A stretch of DNA of 64,000 bases. Origin: Burkholderiales bacterium PBB2. Lineage in GTDB: Bacteria; Pseudomonadota; Gammaproteobacteria; Burkholderiales; Burkholderiaceae_C. A model generated the notes under the pieces. It was not told the DNA's origin. It saw only the letters and a program-made list of their open reading frames with translations, and searched no databases. Location of the stretch: assembly GCA_002255955.1 (NCBI GenBank), contig NKIM01000001.1, forward strand, positions 124,001 to 188,000, read 5' to 3'. Below, piece after piece: positions 10,470 through 19,363 of this stretch (positions within the stretch are counted from its first letter, which is position 1; each line of letters begins with the position of its first letter). Position numbers and translations under genes: made by a program.

Positions 10470-11018
10470 ATGAACGCCCCCGCCGCCCGCGACCCGGCCG
10501 ACCGCCTGCACGGCGCCCGCCTTGAAGCCAGCCAGGCTGGCCCCAGCCAGCAGCTGCTGCGCTTGGCCGTGGGCCGGGAGAACCTGGCCGTGCCCATCAG
10601 CGCGGTGCGCGAGATCCTCGAGGTCGGGCGCCTGACACCGCTGCCACAGACCCCCGATTTCGTGCGCGGCGTGATGAATCTGCGCGGCGCCGTGGTGCCG
10701 GTGATTGACCTGGGTGCGCGCTTTGGCTTCGGCGCCAGCACCCTGGGCCGGCGCTCGGCCATCATCGTCGTCGAGGCGCGCGGGGACGATGACTTTGACC
10801 GCCTGATCGCCGGCGTGCTGGTAGACGCCGTCTTCGAGGTGCTGGAAGTGGACGCGCATCGCATCGAAGCCGCCCCCCATCTGGGCGTGGGCATCGCCAG
10901 CGAATTCATCGCCGGCATGGTGCATGTGAATGGCAGTTATGCCGTGCTGCTCAATCTCGATCAGACCCTGTCGCCAGCGGCCCTGTGCCAGCTGATTGCC
11001 GACAGCCAGAACGCCTGA
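10470..11018 (+). CDS. cheW: chemotaxis coupling protein CheW
   Basis: A 182-residue CheW-like domain protein, the adaptor that links receptors to CheA. After a disordered, Ala-rich start of about 25 residues come the SH3-like beta subdomains, with the family motif around GVMNLRGAVVPVIDL and the hydrophobic pattern VGRENLAVPISAVREIL. GAGGAG lies about ten bases before the ATG. It is placed right after the two receptor genes and 30 bases before cheR, as expected for a single transcription unit. CheA has its own CheW-like domain, so the array would hold both. Confidence 0.93.
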   Translation: MNAPAARDPADRLHGARLEASQAGPSQQLLRLAVGRENLAVPISAVREILEVGRLTPLPQTPDFVRGVMNLRGAVVPVIDLGARFGFGASTLGRRSAIIVVEARGDDDFDRLIAGVLVDAVFEVLEVDAHRIEAAPHLGVGIASEFIAGMVHVNGSYAVLLNLDQTLSPAALCQLIADSQNA

Positions 11019-11048
11019 GGCCACCCGCAGCACGCCACCGCCCACGCC

Positions 11049-11858
11049 ATGTCCCACATCGACGACAGCGCCTTCCAGGCCATCAGCGACCTCTTCCACC
11101 GCATCTCGGGCATCCGCCTGACCGAGGCCAAGCGCGCCCTGGTGCAGAGCCGGCTGCAAAAGCTGGCCTTGGACAGCGGCGAATCCGATATCAACCGCTT
11201 CGTGCACAAGGTGGCGCGCGGGGAGTTTCCCGACGAGGTTCGCGTACAGGTGGTGGACCGGCTGACCACCAACGAGACCTATTTCTTCCGCGAACCCGAG
11301 CATTTCGAGGACCTGGCGCGGCGCGCGTCCGCCCACCCACCGAGCCAGGAATTCAAGGTCTGGAGCGGCGCATCCTCCTCGGGCGAAGAGGCCTACAGCA
11401 TCGCCATGCTGCTGGCCGACAAGCTGGGCCTGAACGCCGGCCGCGGCTGGTCGGTGCAGGGCACCGACCTCTCCACCGCCATGGTGGAGAGCGCCAGCCG
11501 CGGCCTCTACCCGATGGAGCGGGCGCGCAAGGTCTCGCAGGACTATCTACGCCGCTTCTGCCTGCGCGGCGAAGGGCCGTACGAGGGCCAGCTGCTGATC
11601 TGCCGTGAGCTGCGCGCACGCGTGAGTTTTCAGTGCGCCAACCTGATGCAGCCCTTGCCGCCCCTACCACTCTTCGACGTGATTTTTCTGCGCAATGTGC
11701 TGATCTACTTCGACCTGCCGGCCAAACAGGCCATCGTCGGCCGGGTGATGGAACGCCTCAAACCAGGCGGCGTGCTCTATCCTGGCCATGCCGAATCGCT
11801 GGCCAATCTGAACCTGCCGCTCAAGGCCGTGGCACCGGCCGTGTACCAACATGCATAG
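11049..11858 (+). CDS. cheR: chemoreceptor methyltransferase CheR
   Basis: A 269-residue CheR, which uses S-adenosylmethionine to methylate glutamates on the receptor hairpins. The N-terminal helical domain ends near RLTTNETYFFRE, a family hallmark. The SAM-binding core shows GASSSGEEAYS and the downstream FLRNVLIYFD motif. No clear Shine-Dalgarno lies before the ATG at 11049. The 3' end overlaps cheD by 8 bases. Neither neighbouring receptor ends in a CheR-tethering pentapeptide, so the enzyme probably works without tethering. Confidence 0.94.
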   Translation: MSHIDDSAFQAISDLFHRISGIRLTEAKRALVQSRLQKLALDSGESDINRFVHKVARGEFPDEVRVQVVDRLTTNETYFFREPEHFEDLARRASAHPPSQEFKVWSGASSSGEEAYSIAMLLADKLGLNAGRGWSVQGTDLSTAMVESASRGLYPMERARKVSQDYLRRFCLRGEGPYEGQLLICRELRARVSFQCANLMQPLPPLPLFDVIFLRNVLIYFDLPAKQAIVGRVMERLKPGGVLYPGHAESLANLNLPLKAVAPAVYQHA

Positions 11859-12405
11859 CAAAAAGGACGCCGCTTCCAGCCCACCGGGCACCACGCGCGC
11901 GGCCAGCCCCGAGCTGCCGGTGGGCGGCGTCGCGCACCTGATGCCGGGGCAGTGGCATTTCGGCCGCCACGGCACGCTGCGCACCTTGCTCGGCTCCTGC
12001 GTGGCCATCACCTTGTGGCACCCGATCAAGCGCTGCGGCGGCATGTGCCATTTCCTGTTGCCCAACCGACAGCACCGCGGCACGGCGCCGCTCGATGGCC
12101 GCTACGGTGACGAAGCGGTGGAGCTGATGCTGGACAGCCTGCGCCGCCTGGGCACCCAGCCCGGCGATTACCTGGCCCATCTGTACGGCGGCGCCGACAC
12201 CATGCCCGATGGCAGCCAGGTCAAGTTCAATGTCGGCCAGCGCAATATCGAACAGGGCTGGGCCTTGATCGATCAGCTGGGCTTTCAGCTGCAGGATGTG
12301 GATGTGGGCGACAACGTGCCACGCACCGTCAGCCTCAATCTGGACACCGGCCAGGTCGAGGTCAAGCGCGGCCAGCCCACGGTGCAGGGCGCGGCGCGCC
12401 GATGA
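11851..12405 (+). CDS. cheD: chemoreceptor glutamine deamidase CheD
   Basis: A 184-residue CheD. Cys50 in LLGSCVAI and His67 in CGGMCHFLLP match the catalytic Cys and His of the family, which convert receptor glutamines to glutamates and so create methylation sites. The first 20 residues are a polar, probably flexible extension. The gene starts within the last codons of cheR and ends in an ATGA overlap with cheB, so all three adaptation enzymes are translationally linked. In other bacteria CheD also binds CheC or CheY; no cheC is present here. Confidence 0.94.
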   Translation: MHSKKDAASSPPGTTRAASPELPVGGVAHLMPGQWHFGRHGTLRTLLGSCVAITLWHPIKRCGGMCHFLLPNRQHRGTAPLDGRYGDEAVELMLDSLRRLGTQPGDYLAHLYGGADTMPDGSQVKFNVGQRNIEQGWALIDQLGFQLQDVDVGDNVPRTVSLNLDTGQVEVKRGQPTVQGAARR

Positions 12406-13538
12406 GTTCCGCCACGCCCGAAGCACCGCTGCGGGTGGCGGTGATCGACGATTCGGCCGTGGTGCGGCAGCAGCTCAGCGCCCTGCTTCAAGCGGCGGGC
12501 ATGGTGGTGACCATCACCGCCAGCGACCCGCTGTTCGCCTGGCCCAAGCTGGAAGCGCAGTGGCCCGATGTGATCGTGCTCGATGTCGAAATGCCGCGCA
12601 TGGACGGCATCAGCTTTCTCAAGCGCCTGATGGCCCAGCGGCCGACGCCGGTGGTGATGTGCTCAACCCTGACTGAGCGTGGCTGCGAAACCACCTTGCA
12701 GGCCCTCGACGCCGGCGCGGTGGCCTTTGTCACCAAGCCGCGCCTGGGCCTGCGCGACTTTTTACAAAGCCCGGACAACGGCCTGGTGGCCGCCGTGCGG
12801 GCCGCGGCCCGGGCCAATCTGCGCGCCCTGCCCTTGCTCCAACCCACGCCCGCGGCCCCGGCTGCGCTCGGCGCTCACAGCGCCTGGGCCGAGAGTGCGC
12901 CAGCGCCGCTGGAAGCCATGGCCCAGACCACCGATCAGGTGCTGGCCTTCGGCAGCTCCACCGGCGGTGTGCAGACCATCGAAGCCGTGCTGCGCCAGTT
13001 GCCCCGCACCATGCCGGGCATCGTGCTGGTGCAGCACATGCCGGCCCAATTCACCGCGGCCTTTGCGGCACGACTGAGCCAGTCCACCGAGCTCGAAGTG
13101 CTGGAAGCGCGGGACGGCGACCGGGTGCTGAACGGCCGGGTGCTGCTGGCCCCGGGCGGCAAGCACATGCGGCTGCGGCGCAGCGGCGCCCAGTACCAGG
13201 TCGAGGTGCGCGACGGCCCGCTGGTCGGTCACCACAAACCCTCGGTCGATGTCTTGTTCAAATCGGTGGCGCAGGTGGCCGGGCGCAATGCCATCGGCGC
13301 GCTGTTCACCGGCATGGGCGAGGACGGTGCGCGCGGCCTGCTGGCCATGCGCGAGGTCGGCGCACGCACGCTGGCGCAGGACGAGGCCAGCTGCGTGGTC
13401 TATGGCATGCCCAAGGCCGCGGTGGCTTTGGGGGCGGTGGAGCGGGTGGTGGCCTTGCAGGACATGGCGGCCGTGCTGCGCAGCTGGAGCCTCAAATCAG
13501 CGCCTGGTCGATCACCTTCATCAGCTCCAGCGGGCTGA
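12402..13538 (+). CDS. cheB: protein-glutamate methylesterase/response regulator CheB
   Basis: A 378-residue CheB, the feedback demethylase. Residues 1-120 are a receiver domain with the phosphoacceptor Asp in VLDVEMPRMDG. An Ala/Pro-rich linker leads to the methylesterase domain (about 180-370), with the catalytic Ser in GSSTGGVQT, His in VQHMP and Asp in GMGEDGARG. The start overlaps the cheD stop. The last 47 bases overlap a convergent response-regulator gene on the other strand, so there is no room for a terminator between them; the final residues (SAPGRSPSSAPAG) may be dictated by the opposite gene. Confidence 0.95.
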   Translation: MSSATPEAPLRVAVIDDSAVVRQQLSALLQAAGMVVTITASDPLFAWPKLEAQWPDVIVLDVEMPRMDGISFLKRLMAQRPTPVVMCSTLTERGCETTLQALDAGAVAFVTKPRLGLRDFLQSPDNGLVAAVRAAARANLRALPLLQPTPAAPAALGAHSAWAESAPAPLEAMAQTTDQVLAFGSSTGGVQTIEAVLRQLPRTMPGIVLVQHMPAQFTAAFAARLSQSTELEVLEARDGDRVLNGRVLLAPGGKHMRLRRSGAQYQVEVRDGPLVGHHKPSVDVLFKSVAQVAGRNAIGALFTGMGEDGARGLLAMREVGARTLAQDEASCVVYGMPKAAVALGAVERVVALQDMAAVLRSWSLKSAPGRSPSSAPAG

Positions 13539-13860
13539 AGGGCTTGATCAGGTAATGGTCTGCGCCGGCTTGCAGGCCGGCCTGGCGATCGGCGTCCTGA
13601 CCGCGCGCGGTCAGCAAGACCACTTTGATGTGGGCCAGCTCGGGGTCGGTCTTGATGCGGCGGCAGACCTGCAGGCCATTGAGGCTGCCCGGCATCATCA
13701 CGTCCAGCAGCATCAGGTCGGGCTTGATCTGCTGGGCGATGCTCCAGCCCTGCTCGCCGTTGGCGGCCTCGTAGAGCTCGTAGTCGTCAAATTCCAACGC
13801 AAGCCGGATCAGTTCGCGAATTTCTTCCTGATCATCGACGATCAATATTTTCTCGGCCAT
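13492..13860 (-). CDS. single-domain response regulator, antisense to the cheB 3' end
   Basis: A 122-residue receiver domain without an output domain. The acidic pair is Asp9-Asp10, the phosphoacceptor is Asp53 (LLDVMMPG), Thr lies in LLTARG, and Lys lies in LIKPFS. The ATG at 13860 is preceded by GGGGAG and is preferred over the longer frame. The gene faces cheB and overlaps it by 47 bases. It diverges from the binding-protein/kinase pair that starts at 13983, so the kinase is a plausible phosphodonor, although CheA is also possible. The 122 bases between 13861 and 13982 should hold the divergent promoters; I recognise none clearly. Confidence 0.9.
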   Translation of the reverse strand: MAEKILIVDDQEEIRELIRLALEFDDYELYEAANGEQGWSIAQQIKPDLMLLDVMMPGSLNGLQVCRRIKTDPELAHIKVVLLTARGQDADRQAGLQAGADHYLIKPFSPLELMKVIDQALI

Positions 13861-13982
13861 AGTCTCCCCAGCGGCTGGAAGCATTGCCTGACATGATGCC
13901 TCAGCGCACCGCGCCGCAGCAGTTTTCGCTGCAGGAAGTTTGAGCACACGCCGTTCAGCCTGTGCAGCCCAGGAGATTCACC

Positions 13983-14867
13983 ATGGCTTTGGTTCACTCT
14001 CTCTTGCGTCGGCTCTTCCAGCCTGCCGTGGCGCGACTGGCGCCGGGCCTGGCGCTGATCTTGGGCCTGCTCGGCCCGCCGGCCAGCGCCCAGGATTCGG
14101 GCTACCGCTTCTCCCCGGTGAACCAGGCCAGCATCGCCCTGACGGCCGATTACTGGAACCCCATCATTGCCTATGTCTCCGAGAAGAGCGGCGTCAAGCT
14201 CAGCCTGAAGATCGGCCGCACCTCAGCCGACACCACGGCCTATGTGCTGGCCCAGGAGGTGGAGTTCGTGTTCTCCAACCACCTCTTCAGCCCCGAGCGC
14301 GAAAAGCTGGGCTGGCGCGTGATCGGCCGGCGCCTGACGCCGCCCATCCACGGCCAGCTGATCGTGCCGGCCGACTCGCCCATCACCGACCTGGCGCAGC
14401 TGGCCAGCAAGGAAATCGTTTACCCCGGGCCCGAAGCCTTTGTCTCTTACAAAGTGCCGCACGCCCAGCTGATCAACCGCAAGATCGACGCCAAGCCGGT
14501 GTTCGCCGGCAACACCGACGGCGCCCTGGCCCAGCTCTTCAGCGGCAAGGCCGCCGCGGCCGGCGTCAACTCGCAGCTGGCCGAGAACTACGCGCGGCGC
14601 GAGAGCAAAAAGTTCCGCGTGCTTTGGAGCTCCGAGCCGCTGCACGACCTGGCCCTGATGGCCGCCTCCAAGGTGCCAGAGAAGGACGTGCAGGCGGTGG
14701 CGCGGGCCTTTGCCGGCATGCACAAAGACCCCAAGGGCCAGGCGATTCTGGTCGAGGTGTCCAAGCACATCGGTCTGACGGAAGAGGCCTACTTCATCCT
14801 CTCCGACGGCAGCGAATACGCGCCCTACCGCCGCTTCTACCAATCCGCCCCGGCGCAGCTGCGCTGA
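13983..14867 (+). CDS. PhnD-like periplasmic substrate-binding protein
   Basis: A 294-residue protein with a signal peptide (basic start, hydrophobic core, cleavage near PPASAQ, about residue 37) followed by the PhnD/phosphite-phosphonate-type binding fold. Recognisable pieces are ALTADYWNPIIAYVSEK near the start, VEFVFSNHLF, and NTDGALAQLFSGKAAAAG. AGGAG at 13971-13975 supports the ATG at 13983. No permease or ATPase gene adjoins it; instead a membrane histidine kinase starts 18 bases downstream. Stand-alone binding proteins of this class often act as sensors for two-component kinases, so a sensory role is more likely than uptake. The ligand cannot be told from the sequence. Confidence 0.85.
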   Translation: MALVHSLLRRLFQPAVARLAPGLALILGLLGPPASAQDSGYRFSPVNQASIALTADYWNPIIAYVSEKSGVKLSLKIGRTSADTTAYVLAQEVEFVFSNHLFSPEREKLGWRVIGRRLTPPIHGQLIVPADSPITDLAQLASKEIVYPGPEAFVSYKVPHAQLINRKIDAKPVFAGNTDGALAQLFSGKAAAAGVNSQLAENYARRESKKFRVLWSSEPLHDLALMAASKVPEKDVQAVARAFAGMHKDPKGQAILVEVSKHIGLTEEAYFILSDGSEYAPYRRFYQSAPAQLR

Positions 14868-14885
14868 GCCGGCGGGCGAGAAGCC

Positions 14886-17207
14886 ATGGCGCCTGTGCTG
14901 AACTCCTTCAGTCGGCTGCTGGACCGGCTCTTGCCGTCCAGCCTGATCGGGCGCGTCTTTCTGCTCTATCTCCTGTCCCTGCTGCTCTTCATGGGCGGAG
15001 CCCTGGGCTGGTATGCCTGGCGCAGCTTCCATAGCAGCATCACCAGCGCCCAGGATTCGGCCGACACCTTGATCAGCCTGCTCGGCCCGGTGGTCAGCGA
15101 ATCGGCAGTGATCGGCGACTACGACACCATCGAGCGCGCCCTGGCCCGCACCTCCAAGCACAGCGACATCAGCGCCGCCGTCTTCATCGACTTGAAAGGC
15201 GGTCGCATCGAACGCAGCGCCCGTCAGGACCCGGAGCTGCGTGCGCCCAACTGGCTCAGCGCGGCGATCGCCGAGCAGCTGCCCGAGCTGAACCTGGCCA
15301 TCGTGGCCGGCGGCAAGGACTACGGCGTGCTGCGCCTGCGCTTCAACACCGCCCACATCGCCAACAGCTTCTGGCAGCAAAGCCTGGTGGCGGTGGGCCT
15401 GGGGCTGCTGAGCCTGCTGGCCGGCCTGGGCCTGGTCTGGTGGCCGCTCAACCGCTGGCTGGGCAATCTGGGCCAGATCCGCGCGTTTGGTGAGCAGCTG
15501 CAAGTCTCGGGCGGGGCGCTCAGCCCGATGCAGACTGAGGACGCGCCGCTGGAGTTCCGCCAGACCTTCGAGGTCTTGAACCAGGCAGCCAGCTCCCTGC
15601 AGCTCGAACGCGAGCGGGCCGCCGTGACGCTGTCGGCCATCGGCGATGGCATTGCCAGCACCGATGCCGAGGGCCGCATCCTGCTGGCCAATCCGGTGCT
15701 CGGCCATCTGCTGGAACGGGCGCCCGAGCGCCTGCTGGGCGAGCGCATCCAGGAGCTGCTGCCCGATCTGGGCCGCGACCTCGATCCGGCCCTCGATGCC
15801 GCGCGCGAAGGCCATTGGAAGGCTCGGCTGCGCCTGAACCCGGAAGGCCGCGACGCCGTGGTGCTGGACCTGAGCCGCACGCCCATTGCGGGTGGCGGCG
15901 GCTGGGTCTACGCCTTCCGCGACATCAGCCAGCAACAGGCCCTGGACGACCGCTTGCAGGAAGAGCTGCAGGCCCGCGCCCAGGCCATGCAGACCATGCG
16001 CCGCATGCTGCAGGACTTTGCAGCGACACCGGCGCAGGACAAGACCGGCGCCAGCCGCGCCCTGGTGGGTAGCGGCAGCAGCGAGGAAAGCGCCGCCCTG
16101 TTGCAGCTGGTGCAGGAGCTGATCCAGAGGCTGCGCGAGCGGGGCGAGCAGCTGGCCGCCATCTTCGCCCTCAGCCCGGATGGCTTTGTGTCCTTCGACG
16201 CCCAGCACATCTGCCGTTATGTCAGCCCGGCCTTTGCGCGCCTGGCGGCCCTGCCGCCCGAGCGGGCACTGGGCCGGCACGAGGACGAGCTGCTGGAGGC
16301 CTTGCTGAGCCTTCGCGCCGCCGACGCCCGCGCGATCAGCTTCCAGGAGCTGCGCAGCGGCAAACTGCGCATCGAACTGGAGCGCCCGACGCGCCGTGTG
16401 CTGGAGCTCGCCTTGCACGAGGGAGTGAGCAGCAATGGCGGCGCTGCCGCGCAGCTGCTGCACCTCAGCGATGTGACCCACCAGGTCGAGGTCGAGCAGA
16501 TGAAGAGCGAGTTCCTGAGCACCGCCGCCCACGAGCTGCGCACCCCCATGGCCAGCATCTACGGCTTCACCGAGCTGCTGCTGATGCGCGAACAACCGCC
16601 GGCGCGGCAAAAAGAGATGCTGGCCCGCATTCACCGCCAATGCCAGTCCATGATCGCCATCCTCAACGAGTTGCTGGATCTGGCCCGCATCGAGGCCCGG
16701 CGCGGTCAGGACTTCGAGCTCGAGGTGCTGGACTTGCAGGCTCTGGTGCAAGAGGTGGTCGACGATTTCAGCCCGCCCGACGCCCGCGCCCTGCCCGAGC
16801 TGAGCCTGCCCAGCCATGGCTGCCGCATCCACGCCGACCGGCAGAAGGTGCAGCAGGTGCTGCGCAATCTGCTATCCAACGCCTACAAGTACTCGCCCGC
16901 CGGTGGCCCGGTCGAGCTGAGCCTGAGCATGGCCAGCGCCAGCAGCGATGGGCCGGCCATGGCCGTGCTGGCGGTGCAGGACCATGGCATCGGCATGACC
17001 GAGGAGCAGCTCTCGCATGTCACGGAACGCTTTTACCGCGCCGACAAATCAGGCGCCATCCTCGGCACCGGTTTGGGCATGAGCATCGTCAAGGAAATTG
17101 TCGAGCTGCACGGCGGCCAGCTGCAGCTGGCCAGCGCGCCAGGCCTTGGCACCACGGCCACCGTGCGCCTGCCCTTGCTGCAGGCTGCGCAACTGGAGCA
17201 GGCCTGA
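14886..17207 (+). CDS. membrane histidine kinase with two PAS domains
   Basis: A 773-residue sensor kinase. Membrane helices lie near residues 20-45 and 167-187 and enclose a periplasmic domain of about 120 residues. A PAS domain (about 240-355), a coiled linker and a second PAS-like domain (about 425-530) follow. The HisKA helix carries His549 in AAHELRTPM, and the ATPase domain has the N box near RNLLSNAYKYSP, G1 in DHGIGM and G2 in GTGLGMSIV. It has no receiver domain, so it needs a separate partner; the divergent response regulator at 13492-13860 is the nearest. The binding-protein gene immediately upstream suggests that its periplasmic domain reads ligand-loaded PhnD-like protein. Confidence 0.93.
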   Translation: MAPVLNSFSRLLDRLLPSSLIGRVFLLYLLSLLLFMGGALGWYAWRSFHSSITSAQDSADTLISLLGPVVSESAVIGDYDTIERALARTSKHSDISAAVFIDLKGGRIERSARQDPELRAPNWLSAAIAEQLPELNLAIVAGGKDYGVLRLRFNTAHIANSFWQQSLVAVGLGLLSLLAGLGLVWWPLNRWLGNLGQIRAFGEQLQVSGGALSPMQTEDAPLEFRQTFEVLNQAASSLQLERERAAVTLSAIGDGIASTDAEGRILLANPVLGHLLERAPERLLGERIQELLPDLGRDLDPALDAAREGHWKARLRLNPEGRDAVVLDLSRTPIAGGGGWVYAFRDISQQQALDDRLQEELQARAQAMQTMRRMLQDFAATPAQDKTGASRALVGSGSSEESAALLQLVQELIQRLRERGEQLAAIFALSPDGFVSFDAQHICRYVSPAFARLAALPPERALGRHEDELLEALLSLRAADARAISFQELRSGKLRIELERPTRRVLELALHEGVSSNGGAAAQLLHLSDVTHQVEVEQMKSEFLSTAAHELRTPMASIYGFTELLLMREQPPARQKEMLARIHRQCQSMIAILNELLDLARIEARRGQDFELEVLDLQALVQEVVDDFSPPDARALPELSLPSHGCRIHADRQKVQQVLRNLLSNAYKYSPAGGPVELSLSMASASSDGPAMAVLAVQDHGIGMTEEQLSHVTERFYRADKSGAILGTGLGMSIVKEIVELHGGQLQLASAPGLGTTATVRLPLLQAAQLEQA

Positions 17208-17585
17208 ACGGCGCGGGACGTGTTTGCTTGCGAACTTTTACAAATGCTCACCGATAGGGCGCTGAGCTGACGCGGAACGGCAGCGCACCTGAGCGCGCAA
17301 GCCGGCCTGCGTCCCGAATTGGCACGCCCGGCTCGGGAAGACACAGCTGCCATCGGTGCAGCACGCTCGCGGCGCAGGCCTGCCAGACCCCGGGCTTGGG
17401 CTCGCTTCCCCCCGCTTTTCGGGGCTTCACCGAGGGCTTCCCCGGGGTGAAATCGTGTGCTCCGGCACATCGGCCTGCGCGTGATTCGGCCCTGCTCGGT
17501 TTACAGTCCTGATTGATTCGACCTGTCCATCCCGCCTCTGTGGGATGAGCGCCCCCTTCATCGACCTGCGAGCCTGATCTACACC
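17208..17585. other. 378-base gap between the kinase gene and pilB
   Basis: No open frame here looks like a gene. Two hairpins are visible: CCCCG (17410-17414) with CGGGG (17420-17424), and TTCACC (17426-17431) with GGTGAA (17446-17451) enclosing GGG/CCC. Neither is followed by a T tract. The pilB promoter should lie in this stretch, but I could not pick a convincing one by eye. Confidence 0.5.
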
Positions 17586-19307
17586 GTGGAACCCACCCTG
17601 GCCGAGCCGCCTCAGTCCGCCCTTTCGGGCGTGGCGCGCATGCTGGTGCATGCGGGCAAGCTGCAGCCCAAAGCGGCTGAAGACCTGATGCGCCAGGCGC
17701 GCGAGAAGAAGACCAGCTTCGTCAATTCGGTGATCGCCGCGGGGCTGGTGAGCCCGGTGGACCTGGCCCACACCCTGTCCACGGCCCTGGCCGTGCCGCT
17801 GCTGGACCTGAACGCCATGGATGTTCAGCGCATGCCGCAGAACATCATCGACAACAAGCTGGCCCAGCAGTACCAGGTGGTGGTGCTGGGGCGGCGCGGC
17901 AGCCGGCTCTTCATCGGCGGCGCCGACCCGACCGACCAGGACGTAGTCGAGCGCATCAAGTTCGCCACCCAGCTGACGCCCGAGTGGGTGATCGTCGAGC
18001 ACGACAAACTGACCAAGCTGCTGGCGGGTGCCAGCTCCAGCGCCGCCGAGGCCCTGGAAACCATCACCGGCGGTGATTTCGATTTCGACATTGCCGAAGA
18101 AGACAGCGCGCCGCAGGAAACCGCCGCCGAACTGGCCGATGTGGAAGACGCGCCCGTGGTGCGTTTTCTGCAGAAGATGCTGGTGGACGCGATCAATCTG
18201 CGCGCGTCTGACCTGCATTTCGAACCCTACGAGTTCCACTACCGCGTGCGCTTCCGCGTGGACGGCGAGCTGCGCGAAATCACCCAGCCACCGATCGCCA
18301 TCAAGGACAAGCTGGCTTCGCGCATCAAGGTGCTGTCGCGCCTGGACATTGCCGAGCGTCGCGTGCCGCAAGACGGCCGCATGAAGCTGAAGTTCGGCGC
18401 CAAAGCCATCGACTTCCGGATCAGCACCTTGCCGACCCTGTTCGGCGAGAAGATCGTGATCCGTATCCTGGACCCGTCCTCGGCCAAGCTGGGCATCGAC
18501 GCCCTGGGTTACGAAAAGATCGAAAAAGAGCGCCTGCTGGCCGCCATCTCACGCCCCTACGGCATGGTGCTGGTGACCGGCCCGACCGGCTCGGGCAAGA
18601 CCGTGTCGCTCTACACCTGCCTGAACATCCTGAACCAGCCGGGCGTCAACATCTCGACCGTGGAAGACCCGGCCGAAATCAACCTGCCCGGCATCAACCA
18701 GGTCAATGTCAATGACAAGGCGGGCCTGAGCTTCTCGGCCGCGCTGAAGTCTTTCCTGCGCCAGGATCCCGACATCATCATGGTCGGTGAAATCCGCGAC
18801 CTGGAAACCGCCGACATCGCCATCAAGGCCGCCCAGACCGGCCATATGGTGATGTCCACCCTGCACACCAACGACGCGCCCAAGACCCTGACCCGGCTCT
18901 TGAACATGGGCGTGGCCCCGTTCAACATCGCGTCCAGCGTGCTGCTCATCACGGCCCAGCGCCTGGTGCGGCGCCTGTGCGAAAACTGCAAGGCACCGGC
19001 CGAATACCCGCGCGAAGCCCTGCTGCGTGCCGGCTTCAAGGAAGAAGAACTGGACGGCAGCTGGAAACAGTACCGCGCCGTGGGCTGCAACAGCTGCAAC
19101 AGCGGCTACCGCGGCCGGGTGGGCCTCTACCAGGTGATGCCCATCACCGAGGCCATCCAGCGCATCATCCTGGCCGAAGGCACGGCCATGGACATCGCTG
19201 CCCAGGCCCAGTCCGAAGGGGTGCGCGATCTGCGTCAGTTCGGCCTGGTCAAGGTTCGCTCGGGCGTGACCACGCTCGAAGAAGTGCTGGCGGCGACCAA
19301 TGAATAA
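17586..19307 (+). CDS. pilB: type IV pilus extension ATPase PilB
   Basis: A 573-residue GspE/PulE-family motor ATPase that powers pilus polymerisation at the inner membrane. Residues 1-150 form the MshEN/GspE N-terminal domain. The core has Walker A GPTGSGKT (about 332-339), the Asp box near TVEDPAE, Walker B in IIMVGEIRD (about 398), and the His box in MSTLHTNDAP. The C-terminal zinc motif is C-x2-C ... C-x2-C (CENCKAP and CNSCNSGYRGR), normal for PilB. The start is a GTG with only a weak ribosome site. It heads a unit with pilC and pilD. Confidence 0.95.
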   Translation: MEPTLAEPPQSALSGVARMLVHAGKLQPKAAEDLMRQAREKKTSFVNSVIAAGLVSPVDLAHTLSTALAVPLLDLNAMDVQRMPQNIIDNKLAQQYQVVVLGRRGSRLFIGGADPTDQDVVERIKFATQLTPEWVIVEHDKLTKLLAGASSSAAEALETITGGDFDFDIAEEDSAPQETAAELADVEDAPVVRFLQKMLVDAINLRASDLHFEPYEFHYRVRFRVDGELREITQPPIAIKDKLASRIKVLSRLDIAERRVPQDGRMKLKFGAKAIDFRISTLPTLFGEKIVIRILDPSSAKLGIDALGYEKIEKERLLAAISRPYGMVLVTGPTGSGKTVSLYTCLNILNQPGVNISTVEDPAEINLPGINQVNVNDKAGLSFSAALKSFLRQDPDIIMVGEIRDLETADIAIKAAQTGHMVMSTLHTNDAPKTLTRLLNMGVAPFNIASSVLLITAQRLVRRLCENCKAPAEYPREALLRAGFKEEELDGSWKQYRAVGCNSCNSGYRGRVGLYQVMPITEAIQRIILAEGTAMDIAAQAQSEGVRDLRQFGLVKVRSGVTTLEEVLAATNE

Positions 19308-19363
19308 AGAACCGTTTGCCGCAGGGCAGGAACAAGGACAAGGGCCTGAGGCCAGGAGGTGGT

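Noticed and set aside
14223-16832. An 869-codon minus-strand frame opposite the binding protein and kinase
   Set aside because: It runs across two genuine genes and their gap, with the same shadow composition and no ribosome site.
17320-17336. TGGCACG followed by GC-rich sequence, resembling a sigma-54 promoter before pilB
   Set aside because: The -12 element (TTGC) is missing at the required distance; only the -24 half matches.
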